Notes: generated by a model from the letters alone, not told the origin. Shown: positions 1 through 9,630, counted from the stretch's first letter. The stretch is DNA of 64,000 nucleotides from DAOTWA01 sp034435955 (GCA_034435955.1 DAOTWA010000031.1:4410-68409); one strand, 5' to 3'. Program-made: numbers and translations.

Positions 1-1
1 A

Positions 2-2479
2 TTCTTCATCGGCTTTTCGACCATTAGTCTGATCCACGAATACCGCCATACCACCGACGCATCTTACCGCAACCGCCTGAAATATTTGCTGGTCGTCATC
101 CTCTTGATCTTCATCGGCAGTCTGACCAACGCCACCGCGCTCAGCGTCTTTCCCGTTGATATTGGCTTCAATGTGCTGGCGGCGGCGCTGATCGCCTACG
201 CCCTATTTCGGCATCAACTCCTGGACATCAATCTCGTCTTTCGCACCGGGCTGCTCTATTCGATCCCGACCGTATTGATCGGCACCGCCTATTTCCTGAT
301 CATCAGCCTGGCGCTGCACATCTTCCAGCATTTAACCGGTCTGAACATTTTTCTCATATCGCTGGCCGTAGCCATCCTCACCGCGCTGGCCGCCCAACCC
401 ATGCGGGACGGCATCCAGGTGTGGCTCGACCGTCTGTTTTACCGTGAGAAATTCGACTCATCCCGCATGGTGCAGCGAGTGAGCCGCGCCGCCGCCGAGA
501 CTCTCCATCTGGATGAGCTAACCGGCATGATCCTACGCGAGGTCACCACGACACTCCACTTGCCGCGCGCAGCGTTCATCTTGCGCCGACAGGAGAGCCG
601 CGTGTTCTATCTCGGCCCCAGCCTGGGAATCGAGCCGAAACCCAGCCTCTATCTAAGGAGTGACCACCCGCTGATTCTCGCCTTAAGCGAAAGAAACCGA
701 CCGGTGAACCGTCACCAGTTCGATGTCATGCCCCAGTTCCGCGCCCTGTGGAAACGGGAGCGCGCCGAGCTAGAAGCTTTGAACATGGAGCTGTACGTCC
801 CGTTGATGGCGAAAGGCGAGCTGGTGGGTATTTTCGCTCTGGGGCCAAAACTCTCCGGCCTGTCCTTCTCCCAGGACGAACAGGACACCTTCGTCACCCT
901 GGCCGATCAGATCGCCATCACCATCCTGAATGCGATGCTCTTCGACGCTGAGGGGAGACGCCGCCGTGAAGCGGAAGCGCTGCAGATGGCGCTGGCCGAG
1001 CTGACCTCTGCGTTGGACCTGCAGGAAGTGTTGAACGGCTTAATCGGCTATCTGGACAGCGTGATCCCCTTCGACAGCGCCTGCGTTTTCCTCCTGCGCG
1101 GCGACCGGCTGCTGGCGATGGCCGCTCGTGGATTCCCGGACCCGGCTGCGGTGATCAATAAATCTTACCCACTGGAAAAAGATCTTCTGTTCCAGGAAAT
1201 CCAGAGGACCCGACGGCCGCTGGTCATCGAAGACGTCCAGAAAGACGTGCGTTATCAGGCCTACGGCGGCAGCCATCAAACCCGCAGTTGGATGGGGTTG
1301 CCCCTCATCGTGCGTGGGACGGTGATCGGTCTGCTCACCATGGATAGTTATACCCCCGGGACGTACACCAACGCTGACGTAGTAGCCCTGGCGCAGGCGT
1401 TCGCCAATCACGCCGCGGTGGCGGTGGAAAACGCGCGCCTCTTCCAGGTGGAGCGCGAGCAGCGCTATCTGGCCGAAGCCCTGCGCGAGATTGGCACCTT
1501 GTTGAGCGAGTCGCTGGACTTCGACCATGTTTTGAACCTGCTGCTGGATCAGGTTGCCAGATTGGTCCCCTACGATGCGGCGAACATCAAGCTGGTGGAG
1601 GACGGCATCCTGCGTGTGGCGCGCTGGCGCAATTACGAGCGCTTCGGCGATGAGGCGGTCGCCGCGATCCAGAATCTTTCCTGGGATATGCCCAGCCACC
1701 CCGTTCTGCGCCGCCTGGTCGAGACCCGTGCGCCGATTATCCTGGCAGATGTGACCATGGAGCCGGATTGGCCGGAGGGCCCTCTGCCAACCCGCTCTTG
1801 GCTGGGCGTGCCGATCGTCCTTCAGGAGCGCGTCATCGCGGTATTTTCGCTCTATAAGCTCGAGCCGGATTTCTACCGGCCCGAGCACGCCAATTTGCTC
1901 TCCATATTCGCCGGACAGGCCGCCTTGGCCATCCAGAACGCCAGCCTGTATCGCGAGGTGCGCCGTCTGGCCATCACCGATGAGCTGACCGGTATCATCA
2001 ACCGCCGCCATCTCTTCGAGTTGGGCGAACGCGAGTTGAATCGCGCTTTGCGTTTCAACCGTCCACTGTGTGTGGTCATGTTAGATCTGGACCATTTTAA
2101 GGATATCAACGATCGTTACGGTCATGCCGTCGGAGATCAGGTGCTGCGTGCGGTGGCCGAACGCTGCAAGCAGAACCTGCGCGAGTTCGATCTGGTCGGG
2201 CGTTATGGTGGGGAAGAGTTCGTCATCATCCTCCCCGAGACGACCTTAATGGATTCTCGGGGCATCACCGAGCGGGTACGGGAATGCATCGCCGCCACGC
2301 CGATCGAGACGACCGCCGGTCCGCAGCAGATCACTGTCAGCCAGGGGGTGGCAGCCCTCGATCCGCAGGTACCCAACCTGGCCGCGTTGATCGACCGCGC
2401 AGACCGGGCCATGTATGCCGCCAAGCACCAGGGAAGAAATTTCGTCTGCACGTACAGCGAAACACCGATCTTGGACTGA
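2..2479 (+). CDS. 7TM-GAF-GAF-GAF-GGDEF diguanylate cyclase (5' truncated)
   Basis: The reading frame is open to the window's first bases, so the N-terminus is missing. The visible start is membrane-helical and matches the 7TM sensor region of the paralogue at 4914-7463 (shared LLDI and ALAAQP signatures). It is followed by three GAF-type sensor modules (about 470-950, 970-1450 and 1480-1960) and a C-terminal GGDEF domain (about 1970-2470). The domain carries ITDELTGIINRRHL and an intact GGEEF active-site loop near 2208, so it should make cyclic di-GMP from two GTP. No RxxD inhibitory site was recognised before the GGEEF loop. It is a membrane-bound multi-input second-messenger synthase, probably co-transcribed with the genes that follow. 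The domain call is firm; the ligands of the GAF modules are unknown. Confidence 0.9.
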   Translation, partial: FFIGFSTISLIHEYRHTTDASYRNRLKYLLVVILLIFIGSLTNATALSVFPVDIGFNVLAAALIAYALFRHQLLDINLVFRTGLLYSIPTVLIGTAYFLIISLALHIFQHLTGLNIFLISLAVAILTALAAQPMRDGIQVWLDRLFYREKFDSSRMVQRVSRAAAETLHLDELTGMILREVTTTLHLPRAAFILRRQESRVFYLGPSLGIEPKPSLYLRSDHPLILALSERNRPVNRHQFDVMPQFRALWKRERAELEALNMELYVPLMAKGELVGIFALGPKLSGLSFSQDEQDTFVTLADQIAITILNAMLFDAEGRRRREAEALQMALAELTSALDLQEVLNGLIGYLDSVIPFDSACVFLLRGDRLLAMAARGFPDPAAVINKSYPLEKDLLFQEIQRTRRPLVIEDVQKDVRYQAYGGSHQTRSWMGLPLIVRGTVIGLLTMDSYTPGTYTNADVVALAQAFANHAAVAVENARLFQVEREQRYLAEALREIGTLLSESLDFDHVLNLLLDQVARLVPYDAANIKLVEDGILRVARWRNYERFGDEAVAAIQNLSWDMPSHPVLRRLVETRAPIILADVTMEPDWPEGPLPTRSWLGVPIVLQERVIAVFSLYKLEPDFYRPEHANLLSIFAGQAALAIQNASLYREVRRLAITDELTGIINRRHLFELGERELNRALRFNRPLCVVMLDLDHFKDINDRYGHAVGDQVLRAVAERCKQNLREFDLVGRYGGEEFVIILPETTLMDSRGITERVRECIAATPIETTAGPQQITVSQGVAALDPQVPNLAALIDRADRAMYAAKHQGRNFVCTYSETPILD

Positions 2480-2537
2480 ACCGACTGGCCCCAGTTGGAA
2501 TGCTCCTTCATCATCTCGTCTGGGAGGAAAACCATCC

Positions 2538-3269
2538 ATGCCGCACCAGAAAGTGATCGTAGAGGCCTTCACCGAGATGGCTCCAAAATATGAGCAAACG
2601 GTGGACAGCGAGCTGCGACGTTTTTGGGGTTGGAGTTACCAGAGTTTTATCGAGAATTTGATCCGCGCCGCCGATTTGCGCGAGGAAGACGCCGTGCTGG
2701 ATGTGGCCACCGGGACAGGCGTGATCCCCGCGAAAATCTTGAGCCTTGGGAAACATACCGGTCGGATTGTGGGTCTCGACATCACCCTGGCCATGCTGGA
2801 GAGGGCCAAAACGAGGCTGGATGATCCAGCCGCAGGCCGCCAGGTTGATCTGTCTTGCGCCTCGGCCATGGCCATGCCCTATCGCGGCGAGTCGTTCGAC
2901 GTGATCTTGTGCGCGCTGGCCACCCATCACCTGGACGTGCCCACCGCGCTGGCCGAAATGAAGCGCATCCTCAAACCGGGCGGCCGCCTGGCCATCGCCG
3001 ATGTGGGCGGAGCGCGCTTCTGGCGGTTTCCGCCGATCAGCTGGCTAATCCGCCTGCTCACCTTTCTCTATTTTCTTCCCAAGGAGGGCTTCGCCCGCGC
3101 CCGAAGCGAGGCGGGGGCGCTTTCGAACGTTCGCACTGCGGAGGAATGGCAGGGTCTGTTGACCAACCTCGGATTTACGGAGGTCTCCGCAACCAAGCTG
3201 TCCACCCAATCTATCCTCTCGCCTTCGCCGCTTTTGCTGCGGGGAATGAGACAATCTACGGAGGGCTGA
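2538..3269 (+). CDS. class I SAM-dependent methyltransferase (UbiE-like)
   Basis: About 243 residues. The ATG at 2538 is chosen because GGGAGG lies just upstream; an in-frame start at 2415 would overlap the preceding gene and add unrelated sequence. Motif I is VLDVATGTGVIPAKIL, the glycine loop that binds S-adenosylmethionine. It is followed by an acidic loop (VGLDIT) and an LKPGGRLAIADVG strand typical of UbiE/COQ5-like enzymes. The N-terminal MAPKYEQTVDSE stretch also fits that group. The substrate cannot be read from the sequence. One base separates its stop from the GH3 gene start, so the two are almost certainly translated from one mRNA and may act on a common small molecule (inference). 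Confidence 0.85.
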   Translation: MPHQKVIVEAFTEMAPKYEQTVDSELRRFWGWSYQSFIENLIRAADLREEDAVLDVATGTGVIPAKILSLGKHTGRIVGLDITLAMLERAKTRLDDPAAGRQVDLSCASAMAMPYRGESFDVILCALATHHLDVPTALAEMKRILKPGGRLAIADVGGARFWRFPPISWLIRLLTFLYFLPKEGFARARSEAGALSNVRTAEEWQGLLTNLGFTEVSATKLSTQSILSPSPLLLRGMRQSTEG

Positions 3270-3270
3270 C

Positions 3271-4875
3271 GTGTCTACGGCGATCGAGCTTCTTAAGCAG
3301 GGCCGCAAAGCGGAGTTGTGGACGAAGTACTGCGGTTTCCTCGATCTGACCATCGAGGAATTCATGCAAATTCAGGAGCGCCTGCTCCTGGAACAGATCG
3401 ACCTCATCCACAAGAACCAGGTGGGCCAAAAGTTCCTGCGGGGAATAATCCCCACCAGTGTGGATGAGTTCCGCCGCATCGTGCCGATCACGACCTACGA
3501 GGACTATCAGGAATTCTTTGACGACGAGCGCGATCGGGCTGCCTATCCGGACGCGTATATCTGGTCGCACACTTCTGGCCGCTCGGGCGGCTGGAAGTGG
3601 GTGCCCTACACCGAGCAGGCGTACCGCCGCCTGGGGGAGCGCGTACTGGCTGGCGTCATCCTGGCCATGGCTCGCGAGAAAGGCGAGGTTCGTCTGGAAG
3701 AAGGGGACATCCTGGTGACCAACACACCGCCGCGCCCCTATATCAGCGGGGTGACCCTGCGGGCGTTGGCCGAAGAGTTTAACTTTACCTTCATCCCCTC
3801 CGAAGACGAAACGGAAGCCATGGACTTCCAGAAGCGCATCGAGATGGGCTTCGAGAAAGGTCTAGAGACCGGCATCGACATTCTCGGCTCCATGTCGGCT
3901 GTGCTGGTGAAAATGGGCGAGCGCTTCGCCGAAGGGGCGCGCAATACGCGCTTCTCGAGTCAAATGTTGCGCCCAAAGGTGGCCTTCCGATTGATACGCG
4001 GCTACCTGCGCAGCCGCCTCGAACGCCGCCCCATGCTCCCCAGAGACCTCTGGCATTTGAAGGCGTTGCCGTGCGGCGGCGCAGACACTGCCATTTACAA
4101 GGATAAAATCGAGTATTACTGGGGCCTCGAGCCTTACGAGCAATATGGCTGCACCGAAGAAGGAGCCATTGCCACCCAGGCCTGGAACAAGAAATACATG
4201 ACCTTTTTCCCCGATGGCGCCTTTCTGGAATTCATCCCCGCCGAGGAGTGGTCCAAGTGGCGTCTTGATCCGACCTATGTGCCATCAACCGTGCTCTTCA
4301 ATGAGGTCGTCCCGGACAAGCGCTACGAAGTGGTCATTACCAATTTTTATGGCAAGCCCCTCTTGCGCTACCGCACCTACGATATCGTCCGCTTCCCCGA
4401 AATGGAGGATAAAGACGCTGGCATCCGCCTGCCGCAAATGGCCTTCGTCGGACGCACCGCCGATTTCATCGACCTGGCTGGTTTTACCGGTCTGATCGAC
4501 GAGCGGATGGTCTGGCAGGCGATCATCAACGCGGGCATTCCCTACCAGGATTGGGCCATGCGCAAAGAGACCCAGGACGGCGAGCCTTATCTGCGCCTGT
4601 ATATCGAGCCGATGGGAAATCTGGACGCCGAGACCATTCAAAACCGGGTTCATGATGAGATGAAGGCGCTGAACAGCTTCTACGCCGATTACGAGAACAT
4701 GATCGAAAAGCACGCATTGAAGGTCACCCTGCTCAAGCCGGGAACCTTCCGCGCCTACATGGCCGAAAAAGCCGCTTCTGGCGCAGATCTTGCACACATG
4801 AAACCACCTCATATGAATCCCTCCGATGATATGGTGGAGATGTTATTGCGCCTGAGCAGGGATGGATCGGGTTAG
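3271..4875 (+). CDS. GH3 auxin-responsive promoter family acyl-acid adenylating enzyme
   Basis: 534 residues with a GTG start, preceded by GGAGGG that overlaps the end of the methyltransferase gene. Three GH3/ANL-type nucleotide-binding signatures are visible: SHTSGRSGGWKWVPYT, YGCTEEGAIATQAWNKK and YRTYDIVRFPEM. Plant GH3 enzymes adenylate a carboxylic acid (auxin, jasmonate) and transfer it to an amino acid. Bacterial members have the same fold but mostly unknown substrates. Length is close to the plant enzymes. The C-terminal domain (LRLYIEPMG onwards) fits the mobile cap of the family. The position between a methyltransferase and two c-di-GMP enzymes suggests a small-molecule or signal-modifying role, but that is inference only. 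Confidence 0.85.
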   Translation: MSTAIELLKQGRKAELWTKYCGFLDLTIEEFMQIQERLLLEQIDLIHKNQVGQKFLRGIIPTSVDEFRRIVPITTYEDYQEFFDDERDRAAYPDAYIWSHTSGRSGGWKWVPYTEQAYRRLGERVLAGVILAMAREKGEVRLEEGDILVTNTPPRPYISGVTLRALAEEFNFTFIPSEDETEAMDFQKRIEMGFEKGLETGIDILGSMSAVLVKMGERFAEGARNTRFSSQMLRPKVAFRLIRGYLRSRLERRPMLPRDLWHLKALPCGGADTAIYKDKIEYYWGLEPYEQYGCTEEGAIATQAWNKKYMTFFPDGAFLEFIPAEEWSKWRLDPTYVPSTVLFNEVVPDKRYEVVITNFYGKPLLRYRTYDIVRFPEMEDKDAGIRLPQMAFVGRTADFIDLAGFTGLIDERMVWQAIINAGIPYQDWAMRKETQDGEPYLRLYIEPMGNLDAETIQNRVHDEMKALNSFYADYENMIEKHALKVTLLKPGTFRAYMAEKAASGADLAHMKPPHMNPSDDMVEMLLRLSRDGSG

Positions 4876-4893
4876 ACCAGGAGGGACAGTAGT

Positions 4894-4950
4894 ATGAGGC
4901 GGGGCTCCAGAGCATGGTCGCTTACGCCTCAACGATCATATCATTCATAG
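4894..4950 (+). CDS. possible 18-codon leader ORF overlapping the HD-GYP start
   Basis: ATG at 4894 sits eight bases after a strong GGAGGG and reads 18 codons to a TAG at 4948, running out of frame across the start codon of the next gene. That downstream ATG (4914) has no good ribosome site of its own. The short ORF may therefore recruit ribosomes that reinitiate on the downstream gene. It could equally be chance; there is no homology to judge by. Confidence 0.25.
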   Translation: MRRGSRAWSLTPQRSYHS

Positions 4951-7463
4951 CCTTCCTGTATTACAGCGCATTGCTGTTCATCATTTGGAGGCAGGATATT
5001 CGCAGCCGGGTGCGTTTGTATTTCGGCCTGTTCCTGCTTTCCATGATGATCTGGTCCTTCGCCGCCTTCATGATGTTTTCCGGCCTGGATCTGATGGACG
5101 CGCTTTTCTGGAACCGCGCGTTGGTCATCGGATCCACTTTTATGCCCATCTCCTTCTTCGGTTTCGTTTCCGCCTTCATCCTGAAGGACAGGCGCATCTG
5201 GCTGTATCTGGGATTTGTGCTCTACTTGCTGATCCAGATTACCAACGTCCTCGGACTGCTGATAACCAAAGCGGAGGTGGTCAACGGCTGGCTTTTGAAT
5301 CAATATGGTCCGGCTCTGGCCCTTTCCGGCTTCAGCTGGATGTTTTTCATCGTCTTTTCTACCTTTGACCTGGTGGTGGAATATCGTAAAGCCCGCGACT
5401 TTCAGTACCGCAACCGGCTGCGCTACCTGCTGCTCGTCGGCCTGGTCATCTTCCTTGGCACGCTGACCAACCTCCACCCGGTGCTCATGAAATTTCCCTC
5501 CGACGTGGCGCTCAACATCGTTTCCGCGATGTTGATCACCTTCGCTATCCTGCGCCATCAACTTCTGGACATCACCGTGGTGGTGCGCAGAAGTCTTTTC
5601 TACTCCATCCTCACCGCGCTGATCGGCGCCAGCTATTACCTGGTTATCCTCGCCTCCATTCGGCTGTTTCCGAATCTGACCTCACCGGGTCTGTTCGTGC
5701 TGGCCCTGGTGGTCGCCTTCATCACCGCCCTGGCTGCCCAACCGCTGCAAGAACGGGCTCAGGGTTTGATCGACCGGCTATTCTTCCGCGAGAAATACGA
5801 CGCCACTCTGATGCTTCAGCGCGTCAGCCGCACCGCGGCATCCGTCCTGGAGGTCGATAAGCTGGCTCACATGATCCTCGCGGAGGTGACCAATACCCTG
5901 CACATGCGCCGGGCGGTGATCTTCCTCAAACGCGAAGAGACCCAGCAATTCCTGACTGTGGCTGCCCAGGGCTTTGAATCCAGCCTAAATCTTCGCCTGG
6001 ATGGCGGCCATCCGATCGTGCAGGCCCTCGAAGACATGGACCGCCCATTGGATCGCGCCGACCTGGCGGTGCTGCCTCAGTTGCGCGGCCTGTGGGAGAA
6101 GGAACGCGAAGCGTTAGAGCTCATCGGCGCTGAGCTGTTCATCCCTCTCAAGGTCAAGGGCCAGCTCGTCGGCATATTCGCCACCGGTCCAAAACTATCC
6201 GGCGAGGATTACTCTCCAGACGACCATCTCACCCTGACCACCCTCGCCAATCAGACCGTAGTGGCCTTCGAAAACGCCCGCCTGTACAGCGCCGAACAGT
6301 CCCGCCGCGAGGAATTGGACGCGCTCTATCGTCTGAACCGCCAGCTCGTTGCCACAGACGAGGTCGCTGTTGTACTGGAAGCCACCGTGCGGCAGGCGGT
6401 GGAAAGCGTGCACGTGACTTTCGCGCGGGCGTTGGTGTTGAAAGAGGACGGCAGCCTGGTTTGCCAGGCTGCCTATCCGATCACCGAGCTGGGCAAGACG
6501 CTGGCGGTCGGCCGGGTTGAACCCGATGCGGCCATGCCGCACTACCGCAAGGCGCTGGCCAACGGCGCGCCGCTGCTGCTCCATGCAACCCAGCCAGACC
6601 TGGACGATGCTGCGATTACTGCCATCTTCCTCGAGATCGCCGCCAGCGTTTGCCTCGCGCCGTTGACCTTCGGCGATCGCGCCATTGGAATCCTGCTTCT
6701 GGGCGAGCGGCGCAGCGCCAGTCGCGAGCCTTTCGACGCCGATAAGATGCGCCTGATCGCCGCCATCGCCGATCAGGCAGCCAGCGCCCTCCAACGCTCC
6801 TACCTCCATGAGCAAATGGAAAACAATTTCGTCGAAACCGTTCTGGCGCTGGCAAACGCCATGGACGCGCGGGATACCTATACCGGTAATCACAGCCAGC
6901 GTCTGGCAATCCTCGCCGAAATCGTTGGACGCAAGCTGAATTTCAGCGAAGAGGAGATCCAGGCCTTGCATTGGGCCGCCTTGCTGCACGACATCGGCAA
7001 GATCGGCGTTCCGGATGAAATCTTGCGCAAGCCTGGCCCGCTAACCAGCGAAGAATGGACCATCATGAAACGCCATCCGGATATCGGCGCGCGCATCGTC
7101 GCCCCGGTGAAGAAGCTGAAAGATGTGGCCCCCATCATCCGCGCCCACCAGGAGCGCTATGACGGCACCGGCTACCCCGACGGGTTGAAAGGCGAGGAAA
7201 TCCCGATCGCCGCCCGCCTGCTGGCGGTCGTGGACGCTTACGGCGCCATGACCGACGAACGCGTCTACCGCCGGTCCCTCAGCCATGAGGAGGCCGTGCG
7301 GGAGCTGCTGCGCAACCGAGGCACCCAGTTCGACCCCCTTATGGTCGATGTTTTCCTGAAAGTCCTCGAAGAAGAAGGTTTAAATGCGGACGTTCTCGCC
7401 CGCATGGGCACCCGACCGCTCCAGCTCCCCCAATCAGGGCTCACGCACAAGAAAAGACAATAA
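4914..7463 (+). CDS. 7TM-GAF-GAF-HD-GYP cyclic di-GMP phosphodiesterase
   Basis: 849 residues. Residues 1-240 form seven or so hydrophobic helices of the 7TM sensor type found at the N-terminus of some histidine kinases. Two GAF-like regions follow (about 300-460 and 470-625), then an HD-GYP domain (about 640-830) with the metal-binding LHDIGKIG near residue 690 and HQERYDGTGYPDG near 745. HD-GYP enzymes hydrolyse cyclic di-GMP to pGpG or GMP. The membrane half is closely similar to the truncated cyclase at 2-2479, so the two look like paralogues with opposite outputs on matching sensors. The start ATG has a weak ribosome site; see the leader ORF at 4894. The gene ends the co-directional block. 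Confidence 0.92.
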   Translation: MVAYASTIISFIAFLYYSALLFIIWRQDIRSRVRLYFGLFLLSMMIWSFAAFMMFSGLDLMDALFWNRALVIGSTFMPISFFGFVSAFILKDRRIWLYLGFVLYLLIQITNVLGLLITKAEVVNGWLLNQYGPALALSGFSWMFFIVFSTFDLVVEYRKARDFQYRNRLRYLLLVGLVIFLGTLTNLHPVLMKFPSDVALNIVSAMLITFAILRHQLLDITVVVRRSLFYSILTALIGASYYLVILASIRLFPNLTSPGLFVLALVVAFITALAAQPLQERAQGLIDRLFFREKYDATLMLQRVSRTAASVLEVDKLAHMILAEVTNTLHMRRAVIFLKREETQQFLTVAAQGFESSLNLRLDGGHPIVQALEDMDRPLDRADLAVLPQLRGLWEKEREALELIGAELFIPLKVKGQLVGIFATGPKLSGEDYSPDDHLTLTTLANQTVVAFENARLYSAEQSRREELDALYRLNRQLVATDEVAVVLEATVRQAVESVHVTFARALVLKEDGSLVCQAAYPITELGKTLAVGRVEPDAAMPHYRKALANGAPLLLHATQPDLDDAAITAIFLEIAASVCLAPLTFGDRAIGILLLGERRSASREPFDADKMRLIAAIADQAASALQRSYLHEQMENNFVETVLALANAMDARDTYTGNHSQRLAILAEIVGRKLNFSEEEIQALHWAALLHDIGKIGVPDEILRKPGPLTSEEWTIMKRHPDIGARIVAPVKKLKDVAPIIRAHQERYDGTGYPDGLKGEEIPIAARLLAVVDAYGAMTDERVYRRSLSHEEAVRELLRNRGTQFDPLMVDVFLKVLEEEGLNADVLARMGTRPLQLPQSGLTHKKRQ

Positions 7464-7532
7464 ACACCCGGGGTGGGCCTTTCACGTGGGCAGGAAGCCC
7501 CGCCCGTTATAACGTTTTCTGGCAACGATCCT

Positions 7533-8849
7533 TTACCCACTCTGGTCGTCGAGACCTGGCCAGATCAGATTTCCTTCCATATCGAAGGCGAGCGGCCTCG
7601 GCGGCCCAAGTATTTCGAGCAGCGGGTTCACCGCCGCCTCTTCCATCAGCGCCGGGGAAGCCCACAGCACATCCAGCGTCAGCGTGTCGCGGATCATCAC
7701 CATCCTGACCTGATCGGGCTGCGCACCGAAGAGCCCTGCTTCGATCACCTCCCGGTCATTGGCCAGCGTGAGGGGTATCTTGGCCCCACTCAGATTATGC
7801 GCCGCCAGGCAATTCGTGTATGTGGCTTTGAAGTCGATCTTATCCCGCAGCCGGCGCGAGATCAGGTCGGCATGGCCGACGCCGATGGCGTTGCCATGGC
7901 TATTTTCGCTCAGATCCAGGGCTGCCAGCACCGATATGCGCGGTTCAACCGGTCCGCCATTGCGCCGCCACATCCCAACCACGTTCAGGTCCATGCCTGT
8001 TCCGCTGATGTCTTTGCCGATCCTCTGCACCACCAGCAGGTCGATCGGCTCGAAGGGGATGCGCGGGCTGAGTCGGCGGGCCAGGTCAAGCAGCGCCGGT
8101 TCCTCCGCTTCCAACTGCTCGGCGGGTAGCACGGCGATCTTCGCCGGCTCATGCTTCCCGTTCTCGACGATGCCCACCCCGCCGATTACCGGCAGCTTCT
8201 CCAGGATCACTCGTGCGGCCGCCGGGATCGCCTCAGCCAGCCCCCACGTGTGGATCACCTCCGCGCCGCGCTGCTTGCCGAAGCCCACGCTGAGCATCTT
8301 GAGTAACCCACTCTCGTATTTTCCGCGGAAGGAGGTGTGCGGCTTGATCCGGTTGACTACCAGGATGGCATCCATTTCGGCCGCATGGCGGTCGAAGTAC
8401 ACCGGCATCCCCACCGCCGTGCGTCCCAGTTCGACCACCTCCATCGAACTGAGGATCGGCGCTCCCAGGCGCTCCTCGCTGAGGCCGTAATCCTCGATCA
8501 CCCGCCGCTGCCCTTCGGGCGTACCGCCGCCGTGGCTGCCCATGGCCGGCACCAGGTACGGCTGCGCACCCAGCGCGCGCAGCTCCGCGACCACCGCGGC
8601 AACCACCTCGCGGTAAGCGCTGATTCCGCGGCTGCTGACCCCCACCGCCACCCGCATTCCCGCGCGAACCCGCTCCTGCAGCGGCAGATTCCGCAGCCCG
8701 GCGCGCACCGCCGCGTCCACGTCCTCCACCCGCTCCTCAGACACCTTCTGACGCACCGGCGCCAGCGGCGGGATCAACGCGGAGATCGGCCCGCCAGACC
8801 CGGTCTTTCCGCGTGACTTCCTGGTCGATGCGCGTTTTGAACTGGTCAT
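7533..8849 (-). CDS. LarA-like (DUF2088) nickel-pincer isomerase family protein
   Basis: 438 residues from the ATG at 8849, which has GGGGA upstream; an in-frame ATG at 8912 would add 21 residues of poor quality. Family features are GSHGGGTPEGQRRVIEDYG, a NRIKPHTSFRGKYESGLLKM stretch and a conserved C-terminal half. These His/Lys positions correspond to the region that holds the nickel-pincer nucleotide in lactate racemase LarA. The likely role is racemisation or epimerisation of an alpha-hydroxy acid. No larBCE cofactor genes are nearby, so cofactor supply would have to come from elsewhere. It is convergent with the HD-GYP gene. Substrate unknown. Confidence 0.75.
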   Translation of the reverse strand: MTSSKRASTRKSRGKTGSGGPISALIPPLAPVRQKVSEERVEDVDAAVRAGLRNLPLQERVRAGMRVAVGVSSRGISAYREVVAAVVAELRALGAQPYLVPAMGSHGGGTPEGQRRVIEDYGLSEERLGAPILSSMEVVELGRTAVGMPVYFDRHAAEMDAILVVNRIKPHTSFRGKYESGLLKMLSVGFGKQRGAEVIHTWGLAEAIPAAARVILEKLPVIGGVGIVENGKHEPAKIAVLPAEQLEAEEPALLDLARRLSPRIPFEPIDLLVVQRIGKDISGTGMDLNVVGMWRRNGGPVEPRISVLAALDLSENSHGNAIGVGHADLISRRLRDKIDFKATYTNCLAAHNLSGAKIPLTLANDREVIEAGLFGAQPDQVRMVMIRDTLTLDVLWASPALMEEAAVNPLLEILGPPRPLAFDMEGNLIWPGLDDQSG

Positions 8850-9120
8850 TTCAGGTTTCCCCATCCAACGGCTGAATTCCGCCAGAGGCGGCGATGATTG
8901 CCAAAGCCTCACGGGGCAACTTTCACCTACTCCCGCCCGCCTATTTTACCCCCGCTCCTTTACCCATTCCTGCGCGCAGCGCCTGGTTTTTCGCGACCCT
9001 CCAGTCCACCCGAATTAACGCCCGCTGGCGATGCCAGCCTGATAGTCCATTAATTCTTTTGCGCCTTTTCCGCTCCAGCACCATGAGGGCATCGCGAAAG
9101 GCGGAAATTTTTCCTTTCAC
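8850..9120. other. intergenic, no gene recognised
   Basis: Divergent spacer between the LarA-like gene and the stress-protein gene. Apart from the promoter at 9121-9149 I see no RNA gene, repeat or convincing ORF. Confidence 0.5.
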
Positions 9121-9149
9121 TTGAAACTCGCTCCAAATCCCGCTATAGT
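9121..9149 (+). promoter_or_regulatory. sigma-70-type promoter for the UspA gene
   Basis: TTGAAA at 9121-9126 and TATAGT at 9144-9149 with a 17-base spacer. This predicts transcription start about 35 bases before the start codon at 9192. Confidence 0.55.
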
Positions 9150-9191
9150 AACAATGGAGCGACCATAGTGCAATCCATCAGGAGGCTGCCC

Positions 9192-9611
9192 ATGTTCAAG
9201 AATATCCTCCTCACCTATGACGGCTCGGAGCACGCCCGCAAGGCCGCCGCACTGGCCGGGGAGCTCGCCCGCCAGAACCCCGGCTGCACCCTGTGGGTGG
9301 TCACCGTGGTGGACCCGGTGCCCACCGAGTTGCAGGAGCCTTACCTCAGCCAGCTCATTGCCGAGCGCAGCGTCGCTGGCCAGAAGCGCATCGACGAAGC
9401 CCTCGAGCTGGTCGGACAGGTGCCGCAGGCCAATCGTGAGCTGCTCTTCGGCTCCCCGGCAGAAAGCATCGTCAGCGTGGCCGAAACGCGCGGCTGCGAT
9501 CTGATCGTGATGGGAACGCGCGGCCTGGGTCCATGGCGCGGCCTCCTGCTTGGCAGCCAGACCCAGAAAGTCATCAGCATGGCCCCCTGCCCGGTGCTGG
9601 CGGTTAAATAA
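9192..9611 (+). CDS. universal stress protein, UspA family
   Basis: 139 residues starting at the ATG after AGGAGG; an in-frame start at 9168 lies upstream of this ribosome site and is unlikely. The N-terminal strand FKNILLTYDGSEHARKAA is the usual Usp start. The C-terminal GTRGLGPWRGLLLGS fits the ATP-binding signature G-x2-G-x9-G-S. It is therefore an ATP-binding single-domain Usp, probably a homodimer in the cytoplasm. It has its own good promoter and is convergent with endonuclease V, so it is probably monocistronic. Confidence 0.9.
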   Translation: MFKNILLTYDGSEHARKAAALAGELARQNPGCTLWVVTVVDPVPTELQEPYLSQLIAERSVAGQKRIDEALELVGQVPQANRELLFGSPAESIVSVAETRGCDLIVMGTRGLGPWRGLLLGSQTQKVISMAPCPVLAVK

Positions 9612-9630
9612 TCGTCTGCGCATTTGCTCC

